Assembly (NCBI GenBank): GCA_030141605.1
Contig: JAQGDQ010000202.1
Coordinates: 280,099-344,098 of the forward strand
DNA length: 64,000 bases
Reading direction: 5' to 3'
Source: Tubiluchus corallicola
Lineage: Eukaryota > Priapulida > Priapulimorpha > Priapulimorphida > Tubiluchidae
The notes beneath the pieces are model-generated. The model was given only the letters and a program-made list of their open reading frames with translations. It ran no database searches and had not been told where the DNA came from. The position numbers were made by a program, and so were the translations under genes. Of the stretch, positions 55,207 to 64,000 are shown one piece after another (the stretch's first letter is position 1; each line of letters begins with the position of its first letter).

Positions 55207-57439
55207 TTGTTTTTGTGTTGGGAATAATTCTTTGCTGCTACCAACGGCATGGTTTGTTTGTGCTCTCGTGATATTGATTTACGTTCTTCTTTGTGAATTT
55301 TGCTCTGTTTATATTCTGTGTAAAATACGTGTGTACTTTTTAAAATATACCGAGTAAATAATATAATAATCTCATGTTTTTAATTTAATTTTTCATTTTG
55401 TTCTTTATTTCAGCTCGCAGACGTTACATGTTTTGAGCCATATAAATACAGTCATTTATAAAGCAAATTATAAAGACATAAACTTACTATTTACAAAAGT
55501 TAAAACGAGAAACTAATTAAAAATAATTACGTGAATGAGCGTACATTAAAATTTCATTCCAGTGGGGAAAAGTTTTAGAGCATATGAAACCATTAGTAAC
55601 AGTATGGTAAATTACATATTTTGAGAAACCACTATAAGACTTTGTAAAACACCTGCGTTTAAGATTATATGTATATTTATGCAAAATAACTTTAAGATGG
55701 TTAATATAATTTTCCATTTTATTTCGTTTCTAACGTATTGTAATTATAAAATAAATACCGTGCTGATTTGTATTAAATAAATTGTCGCGCTAGTGATGAC
55801 AAATTTTACAGTGAAGCCTACTTTCATGTTTTGTTTATTAGTCAATGCATGAATTGCTTAATTTTTAGGCTTAGCGTGAAGCATATAGATTTTTTGATTT
55901 TTTTGTGAGTTTCTGTAGTAATTGCTACCCGCTGTTGACTTCAAAAATCATGAAATTCTTCTGGAACTTCTGCTTCAATCTTTCTACTATAATACCTGTT
56001 ATTTCATATTTTACCAGGTAATGTTTGTCATTTTTCGTTTATGTCTTGATAAAATTTTAAAGAATAGATATAAATGTTGCAGCAAGCCTATATATTAATT
56101 GTGAAATTATGCGCTACATGGCACATTCAGATTATTCAAGATTATACTCTCGCTTCTAGCGCGTTTAAATTCTAATACTTTTATTTATGTGGGAAATAAT
56201 GAAACTTAACACACACTTTTCCATCTTTTTGTTTCGCGCGCATTTTCTCTGTTTCGCCCATATTTTCTACCTCTACCTGTCTTTTAACTTGTCTGTGAAT
56301 AATTACAGATTTATGAGATGTTTGGCTCCAAATTTCTAAGTTTGGTTGGCCGCCGTCAGACACTCAGACACATTAAAATAAGCGGTGTCATGCATGCACA
56401 CAGACGTCTTCACACCTGTCTCACTTAGCAACAACTTGTCACCTCTCCCAAGTTCCTTTCCTAGATGAGTTGATAAGATCCGCACAAGAAATGTATTTCT
56501 GATCATTTCACTTGCGTAAGACGTAAATAAGCGTTTACATTAAATATAAATTAAACTAGTAAATGACACACTAAATCGAGGCACAATCAAGGGAGCAGGA
56601 AGTGTGCAAATGTTTATTTTAGAAGTTTAGGTACGTTAGAGATCGGGTATAATAAACGCATATAATATCTGCACTTGTACACACTTTAGTAGTTTTGTTT
56701 TTTGACCTTTACACAATTTTATCTTCATTTTCTCATATTTTCTTCTGGGATAGATATGATTTTGTTTACTGTTGTTTACTTTCAATGTTTCATCTTGTAG
56801 AGCGAAAATAAACAAAAGTTTGGTATGATTGACTGACTGGTTGGTTGCTTGGATGCTTGAATAGCTGTCAATCAGTTAACCAGTTATCAAAATCATGTTG
56901 AAAGATTAAATAAACAAGAATTCGGATGTAATTTTTACAGTAGTTAAGTGTTTTGGAATATAAAACTCAGTACATGCAAAAACAAAAGACGTATTACAGT
57001 AAGCAATTTTTAAACGGATTAGATTAGAAAGCATTGTGTACAGCTTATGTGTATGGTTTACATGCTGCTTTTCATCAGCAATTGTGGCGTTGGTTCTTTT
57101 AATTAGTGGCATTCTTATAAATTATATATTTTATATAGTTGTAGTCAGTTTCCATGTATATATTGGTTGTCAAAGCTTCTAGGTAGGCGTAGTTGTTAAT
57201 ATTAAAACCAACTTTAAAGCATTATTAAATAGAGACAAGGTTCTTATTAAATGAAGCCAAGTATATTTGGCTTTTAATTAGTTACGGATATTGATATTAT
57301 AGCCGGCTCATGTGTATCCTTTGTGGATTCTGAAGTGTAGGCTTTTACAATAATGGTGTGCAATTGCTAGAATGATGTGGGCGTGGTTAGCCTGTATTTA
57401 AGTGTGCACTTACGAAAAGCAGACTTATTAGCACTTCTT

Positions 57440-57506
57440 TCTGACTATTTTGCTGGTTGAGGCGGCGCCGTGGAAGCGTCGCGTTTCACACCTTCCAAGA
57501 TTTGAG
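57440..57506 (+). promoter_or_regulatory. Possible GC-rich 5' untranslated exon
   Basis: A local GC-rich patch (GGCGGCGCCGTGGAAGCGTC) ends in TTTGAG followed by gtaaaa, a plausible donor, about 2.2 kb upstream of the first supported exon of the right-hand gene. It has no ATG. Weak evidence. Confidence 0.15.
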
Positions 57507-57781
57507 GTAAAATTTGAAACGCGGTTGAAAAGTTTGTTGCATATTTGTAAATATGTGACTCTGACGCTAAAGCTGAATTAAAGGTGTGATGACGTGTGAG
57601 GGCGCCACAAAACTTCCATGTCATACTTCATGCATGGGGCAGGAAAATGGGGATTATTGCAGAAAGGGGTGTTTTAGACCTGTGTGATGTGTGTAGAAAC
57701 GTAATATATGTTAAGTTAGTTGATACCTAATATGTACATGTAGATTTATTCAGTACATTGCATCACAGCATGAGGGAGGAC

Positions 57782-57808
57782 TGATTGATTGATTGATTGA
57801 TTGATTGA
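57782..57808. repeat. (TGAT)n microsatellite
   Basis: Six to seven perfect tetranucleotide units. Confidence 0.9.
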
Positions 57809-58182
57809 GGACGACTTATACAGCTGGAGCTGCCCCAACATGACAACTTGTATTGAAAAGTTCATAGAATGATTGGAAAATGAGGAGTTGAATTTAACAC
57901 TGTTTGGTGTTAGGAATTTAGCGCACGTAGGATGCTTTAGCACTTCTCATGTTGGTGCTGAATAACAGCAACACGAATGTGCCCTAATTGCTTGCTACAT
58001 TTTGCACTTAATGTGATGTTCTACTAGAAAACAAGCTAATGAATGAACACGTGACAAAATAACGGAAAAGTTTGTTGAATAAATCTTTTAAATGTAATCG
58101 AAAATTATGCATTTATGTATTACGTATTTATGTTTATTTATGCATAAATAAATAAATAAATAAACAAGCGTTTAACAAGAAA

Positions 58183-58686
58183 TAACGGGAAAAAATAAAC
58201 AAACAAGTTAAAACCAGATTAACAAGCAAACGAAGGTAAAAATGAAATAAGCATGCCAAAAAAGAAGAAATTAATAAACAAGCTAACAAGGAAACCTACA
58301 AACAAACAAACAAACGAGTAACTTACTGACAAACAAGCAAAAATATGATAAGTAAATGAAATCAATTAGCTAATAATTTAATAAATTAGTATAAAAAGTC
58401 ATCAGCGCTAGGCTATATTTCAGGTATAACAAACAAATAACGGGAAAAAATAAACAAACAAGTTAAAACTAGATTAACAAGCAAACGAAGGTAAAAATGA
58501 AATAAGCATGCCAAAAAAGAAGAAATTAATAAACAAGCTAACAAGGAAACCTACAAACAAACAAACAAACAAACGAGTAACTTACTGACAAACAAGCAAA
58601 AATATGATAAGTAAATGAAATCAATTAGCTAATAATTTAATAAATTAGTATAAAAAGTCATCAGCGCTAGGCTATATTTCAGGTAT
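58183..58686. repeat. Tandem duplication, about 255 bp
   Basis: The first copy (from about 58183) repeats immediately (from about 58438), nearly identical over its length. One extra CAAA in the second copy shifts the spacing from 255 to 259. The units are rich in AAAC-type words but not simple repeats throughout. Confidence 0.93.
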
Positions 58687-58868
58687 CCTGTTGGAATGTA
58701 TTTCTGAGGCATCTTCAGCTGAAGAGACATTAAATAGTGAGAACATATTTCAATGCAAAACCTGATGTGTGTTTTGATGATGATGTAGTAAATCTAAGAT
58801 GGGTGCTATTGCTTGATCAGTATAAAAAGGAAATGAATTGATAAACAGGCAAATAAGTAATTGAACAA

Positions 58869-59225
58869 CTAAGTAAGCAAGTATGCCAAAAACACCTTCT
58901 GTTGCTGTAAACGTCTATTGTAGATATTGAACCTCGTATCCTTTATTAGAGCACCCCATTGTTTCCTGTCTGCAGATAAACTTTTCAACTCTTGCGGTGT
59001 TGTTGCTAAGTTTGGTCTCATCTGTTGTAAATTTTTATTAAACATATAAGCAAAAAAATTAACAAGAAGTAAATATTGAAAAATAAACAACAATTTAGTG
59101 CGAACAACAACTTTATGACTTGTTGAAACATTCTGCAAGAATTTCCTAACATCACTGGCACCAGTTTCATAGATCCTTGCCTTTAAGCCACCTGCCTTCC
59201 AATGTACAAACACTTTAAAAGCCAT
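58869..59225 (-). mobile_element. Possible LINE C-terminal fragment
   Basis: Within a 118-codon minus-strand frame, PNLATTPQELKSLSADRKQW followed by GALI resembles the tail of many LINE reverse transcriptases (...ADRxxWRxLI). The upstream half of the frame is not recognisable and may be chance. Confidence 0.4.
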
Positions 59226-59754
59226 AATGTTAATTAGTTGTGACTAAATACCATTCATTAAGTGTTTAACGTGCGACAAATGTGAACAGAGTCTCCATTA
59301 TATGTCCTTGGCTGTAGGACAAAATATCTTCTCGGTGAGTTGTGTCACCGTTGATTCTTAGTTTTTGAAATCTATATGAATTAACTGTTTGCATTATGGT
59401 AATATTTTCCAAAATGGTACAGACATTATATTTTCTTTGTGTTTTAAACTCTTTGCCAAAGTGAGTAAAAATACCTTATACAGAAGTGAGGTATCATCTT
59501 GAGCATTTTATAGCCTATAGAGTATACATAACTCATCAGTTTCAGAGGATAGCGGCTCCTGGCCATTTCTGTATTTTGAGCGAAAGATAGAGAGACAAAT
59601 GGTACTCATTATTAGTTATTGAGAGTGTACTTGATAAAACTGCAAATCAATACAATAGAACTGTAAAAATACGCCTTTGATTTTATCTGTAATGTTTCAT
59701 ATCAAGGTTTCATTTAACGTTTCCTATTTAATTAACATTTATTCTTTTTTCCAG

Positions 59755-59791
59755 GGTTGAATGGAAGAATCCGGATTTGAAGATTGTCCGT
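59755..59791 (+). CDS. Exon 1 (visible) of unidentified gene
   Basis: A 37-bp microexon after a strong acceptor (attcttttttccag), encoding VEWKNPDLKIVR in the frame that fits the next exon. An ATG-initiated alternative frame (MEESGFEDCP) does not join the later exons in a compatible phase, so I prefer an internal microexon. Confidence 0.45.
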
Positions 59792-62700
59792 GTAAGTGAA
59801 ACCTTTGGTTTTGACGTTTGATTTTATCTTACAGCATTCTTGCTAGTAGAAATAGATTCATTCTCGAGGAGTCTCAGTAACAACAGGAATTGAAAAGCCA
59901 AAATGGCCACGTATAGTAACATAGTGGATTTACAGCAGTTTCCAAACCTTTCGTATTATACACATTCTCAGTGGCAAGGAGTACCTACACTTTAAATTTG
60001 GATCGATACCTAAATGCATACATTCAGAATTAGTGAGACAGTGTATCCATTAGTGTATCATATCCACTTGTGAGTTTATACAGTTTAAGCTCTAATTATA
60101 ATATGAATAGTTTACAATTGTAAGTACTTTTCATCACTGAGAATGTCTATAGTAGAATACAAATGGTTTGGAAACCAGAATGAATTCACGTTGCTACTGT
60201 TTTATTTTTTCAAAGTTACAATTAGTTCTATTTCCATTTTTTTACAAAATGAAAGTCTATTCTGCAATGTTATAATAAATCGTCAGTGTTGTAATGACTG
60301 TAAGCAAAAATTTTATTTTGAACTAAAAACTAATGGAAGTAGAACACACACACACACATATATAAAAACTGTATTATATCCATTGAAATTTTTTACAGTA
60401 CTAGTTGTATCTAGAATACTGATTGCCACTGACTTGTTAACAATCCACGTAGTGATGTCATCCTGTCTTGGCTATGACACTACCTTAACTATTTGTTGTA
60501 ATTGGTTGTAAACCACCTAGTCATGTTAACCTGACTTGGATAGGACACTGTGCTTTTGGTTGTCTTGGCAACTTACCAAACTCATGACGTCCTTACTGTT
60601 TAGTTTTTGTTTTTAATGGTATTCTCCGCTAATCTTATTTTTTGTATTATTCTGTTATATCATCCACAAACTAGAATGGTATAGTTCAATGTATCAGTTG
60701 GTTTACCTAGTGGAATAGCTCATAATACCCCATGGACATGTACAATAATTTGTTACATATGAAATGGTTAATGTCACACCATGCAAAAATGACCACTGCT
60801 GTTACAGTACTTAGTATACAACATTGTGCACTCCATAGTGCATCTCACTGACCACATCATTGATATTAGAAAGTATTTACTTGTACACAGTAAGCGTGGT
60901 TAATTACATTTCAAAAAGTTTTGGTAAGACTGATACGTATTTGTAAAATATTACTTCTTTAAGTCGGGTCCGTCACCTCCAGAGTCGCCTGGCTCCCACG
61001 ATGCCCATCAGGAGGCACCAACAAGTTCAACAACAGGCACACCCGCTGGCGGAAACATTGCCGATGAACTTGCGAAAGGCTACAGGTCAGTATTTCTGCA
61101 TTATTTTTGGCTTGCAAACTTGTTGTAGTTGTGTTTACAAAACTACTGTTATATAACCACGCAACTGCAAATAGTGTAAATACAAGCTTCATTGTTTCAC
61201 GTGATTAAACTTGTTGGCCATTGAAATATTTCACTTTTTACACAATATTTGTTAATTTTATTACAATGATCATTTGCAGGTAAAAACAACAATGGATCTA
61301 TTAAGGGGACTTCTTAAGTTTTGTAATGATTACATTTTTATGTTAAGATCTGTTTTTTGGGGTTTTGTGCAAATTTGTTAAGTGTTTTATGCTGTATAGT
61401 AAATGAAGTATTTTTCATGTGGTATTAGCAGATTTTTCTTAAATAGGTAAATTATCTAAATACTTGAACAAAAACAGCAAACAGAATCTTCAAATAGCTG
61501 ATAAAATGTCTATTCGGGATGTGCTATTTATACATATACAAATGTTAAACACGTACTTTTTTCATATTTCTAAAGAAATGTGTAACATTTGCTTCAGCAG
61601 CACAACTTAGCTGGAATAACATACAGTCCACTGTGTGCATTTTCCTGCTGTAGCTTCAACTGTGCAGACTGGGCTTTGGTAAAGTTGACATTGTTGTGGT
61701 TACTGAGTTTTTTGTCTGCCATCTAAGGGCGAGTTAAAAAAAGCACTGCAACCGTGTAATTGCACTACATGCAGTTGTGTGATATCGATAATGTAGTGAC
61801 TTTGTTTTTTATTAAATTTTATTAATCACTCGATGTACATGTATTATTTATTAATTATTTATGGTATATAAGTAAACTTCTTTCATTAAACTTAATATAA
61901 TAGTAGATAGTGAAGGAGTAGTGTCCCTGTCCCACCTTGTAACAAGTATTACAAGACACAGGCGATTCAGGATTCTTTATTTCATTTACCTGGTTTATCA
62001 TACCTGTCATCAGTGACGCCTTATTGAGATATTATCAACCCGATGTCCTGTCTGAATCACCTGGTTTGGCTTTCACGCTCCCATTGCATTTGTTCATTAT
62101 TTAATTGCTTTATTGATGTGGCCACTCAGAGTCACCATAGTTGTTTATTGTGGCTGTTATTGGATAATTATCAACTTCAATCTGTAGTGGAACAATGGAA
62201 GGTTAACACTTGACAAGTCTTTGATCATGGGCTGTGCTAGTCAGTCATTGTAGGATGGATATGTATTCATAATAAGAGTTGAAACTTAAAAACAAGATGA
62301 TTTTAAATAGTAATTATAACTTATTAAATTAAACAAACGAATTAAATTAAACTTAATGAATTAAATAAGCTTGCCATTTTTCTAATGTCTGAATTTAACT
62401 AGGTTCCTATAATTTTTTCTGCACCACACAAGTTATAATTTATCGTTTTTACTTAATGCTCATAGATTGTTTTGAAGATAACAATTATTTTAATGCATCC
62501 TCTGCCCAAAAGTTTAATAGAGATTTGAAATTAATTTGAAATTTTAAATATGAGTAAAGCAAGTGAAATAAAAGCAAAATTTAGAACAATTTTTTAAAGA
62601 ATTTAAACCTTTTGTTTTCTGTTTAAGTAAATTGATATGTGTGATCTTGTGCATTTTTTGCTGTTTATTGTAAAGATGATAATGTCAAAATTCATATCAG

Positions 62701-62880
62701 TATCATGTCTTTTCAATGTATTAGTAACTTTCACATTTTCTGATTTTCAGACGTTGTTTAGGCTTTTTTATACCACCAGAATACATGGACAAAGATGCAA
62801 TATATAACATGAGTACTCAAGAACTTGTGTCTTTCCCTCTCGATGAATTCTTCGACCATTATGAAAAGGGACTCAAAGGG
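59755..62880 (+). CDS. Unidentified spliced gene, three exons visible (partial)
   Basis: Joined exons 59755-59791, 60964-61085 and 62751-62880. All have AG acceptors and GT donors (gtaagt, gtcagt, gtaggt) and compatible phases: the first enters in phase 2 and leaves in phase 0, the second leaves with two bases of an Arg codon, and the third completes it and ends in phase 0. The product contains EWKNPDLKIVR, a Ser/Pro/Thr-rich linker (SGPSPPESPGSHDA...), then ELAKGYRRCLGFFIPPEYMD and ELVSFPLDEFFDHYEKGLKG, which looks like part of a folded domain. I do not recognise the family. The start and end are not visible; the gene continues upstream of 59755 and after 62880. Confidence 0.6.
60964..61085 (+). 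CDS. Exon 2 (visible): Ser/Pro-rich linker
   Basis: A 122-bp exon after ttctttaag. It is clearly GC-richer than its surroundings and encodes a low-complexity Ser/Pro/Thr/Gly linker ending IADELAKGYR. The minus-strand open frame at 60959-61192 is its shadow. Confidence 0.6.
61086..62750. other. Intron of unidentified gene
   Basis: A 1.67-kb AT-rich intron. I see no further exons or repeats. Confidence 0.55.
62751..62880 (+). CDS. Exon 3 (visible): folded-domain segment
   Basis: A 130-bp exon after tgattttcag, completing the split Arg and encoding RCLGFFIPPEYMDKDAIYNM, then STQELVSFPLDEFF and DHYEKGLKG, followed by gtaggt. Its aromatic- and acid-rich composition looks like a structured domain. 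Confidence 0.65.
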
Positions 62881-64000
62881 GTAGGTTGAGGAATTAAATT
62901 AAATATTGCAGGCGTGCGTCAGATTAAGTTTAAGTTTTGCAAACATTTGTCATAAGAGTTTTGCACCATGGTCATTCTTGTCATTATCATCATCATTGGT
63001 GTTGTTGTGAACACAATCAGAAATTGTCGCTGGTTCTGTCTTGTTGAACGTTTGGCAGAAATTTATCCAACCTATCTTTTTACTATTATTACTAAATTTT
63101 CGCCATATTAACTAGAAATTTTTTCTGTGAGTGATACTGAAAATTGCTCATTTACTGAGATTGCTCAAAAGAAGTTAAGTGACAAGAGACTGGGATTTTG
63201 TTTTGCAATTGTCCAGGCAATAATTACACACCAATTAGTTGTAAATAAATAAAAACATTTCTGTGACACCTGCCTTTCTACTGGGGTTTTTCATTTGCAA
63301 AAGTAGACCAGAAGCCAGGCTGGAAAAGATGCTGCACCACCCACGAAAGCCTAGACACTACAAATGCCCCATGTCCTATATCCATCTATTTTTCACGCTT
63401 GTCACTATAAAACTCTAATTAAATGTAAAACTATCCATAGTTTATTTGTTTTGCAACCATTTTAACACATTAAAAAGACAAATAGAATTGAATACAAATT
63501 TAAGCACCATTTACCAGTCTTGACCAAGAACAAAATTCAATTCAGTTATTGAGTTCACAGCTGAAGGTCATAGATATATCAATACTAACAGTATGTTTAT
63601 TTTGAACCGACATTGCGGTGAAACTAGTATGGCTGTTTGTGGTTTGAAAAACTAAATTCTTTTTTAAGGGATTTATGTAATTTACTTTCATATTCTGTCT
63701 TTAGTGGCCTAACATATTACACTCACATCAGTTTTTTTTGATACCACGCTGACGTCAACAGAAACTTTTATGCCCACATATATATTAAATTTTCCACACG
63801 AATTCCAACCTAGGCAATTGTAAGGATGACATTGAATCAAAGTCTCCCCATTAATCACAGTTAAAGGTTAATCGTGTACTGAAGGGTTGTTGACAGTGAT
63901 CATGTTATGCAGAAGATGAGCAAATTTTCAAATCTTTTAAACTTCATGTGAAAGTCATTAATCCTCTAATCCTTAGAAAAATAAACTGGAATGAATTAAT
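62881..64000. other. Right edge, intron or downstream of unidentified gene
   Basis: AT-rich. No following exon in a compatible phase was recognised, and no convincing stop exon or polyadenylation site was assigned. Confidence 0.5.

Larger units (their letters stand above)
50271..57400. other. Long stretch without a recognised gene
   Basis: AT-rich, with the trinucleotide repeat at 53466-53698, a GC-richer segment at 53830-54070, a small coding-like frame at 54810-54956 and a tandem hairpin repeat at 55115-55206. Open frames elsewhere (51513, 52485, 55172 and others) have no recognisable motif. Confidence 0.5.
57507..59754. other. Intergenic or intron stretch left of the right-hand gene
   Basis: Holds a (TGAT)n run at 57782-57808, the 255/259-bp tandem duplication at 58183-58686 and a LINE-like fragment near 58.9-59.2 kb. 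No exon recognised. Confidence 0.5.

Overview
This window looks like nuclear DNA from an invertebrate animal. It is AT-rich, has multi-kilobase introns with standard GT..AG borders, is full of microsatellites, and carries hAT, Helitron-like and LINE debris. The best-supported gene joins a PET domain to a series of LIM domains resembling four-and-a-half-LIM (FHL) proteins, the architecture of invertebrate Limpet. Vertebrate testin and prickle proteins have only about three LIM domains. I cannot name the phylum from sequence alone.

Region 1 (1-17.6 kb, minus strand): six exons of the Limpet-like gene, read right to left. They encode the PET domain, LIM1 to LIM4 and the first zinc half-site of LIM5. 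All five junctions are phase-compatible. The gene runs off the left edge, and exons upstream of the PET domain were not found. Its introns hold long (AG)n, (CT)n, (GTAA)n, (TAG)n and (CTTT)n arrays and a hAT-type element with a target-site duplication. Nested antisense in the 4.2-kb intron inside the PET domain is a ten-cysteine Frizzled-type domain. An in-frame TAA separates it from a signal-peptide-like leader.

Region 2 (17.6-38 kb): no gene I can name. It holds simple repeats, degenerate tRNA-like or SINE-like segments, small inverted and direct repeats, and a few open frames of unknown status.

Region 3 (38-50.3 kb): a mobile-element cluster. A head-to-tail array of Helitron-like units spans 38.17-40.5 kb, with a 330-bp hAT MITE inserted across one unit junction. 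LINE fragments (zinc-finger, endonuclease, reverse-transcriptase and C-terminal pieces) lie at 42.5-44.0 kb. Next comes a nearly perfect inverted repeat with two 2,874-bp arms, a 169-bp spacer and no net length difference between arms. A variable minisatellite extends its right end. This is the most unusual structure here: a young foldback-like element, a recent inverted duplication, or an assembly hairpin.

Region 4 (50.3-64 kb): mostly repeats and unannotatable AT-rich DNA. Three phase-compatible plus-strand exons (59.75-62.88 kb) belong to a gene I do not recognise, which extends beyond the exons seen. The Limpet-like and right-hand genes are on opposite strands, and nothing in the sequence shows a functional link between them.
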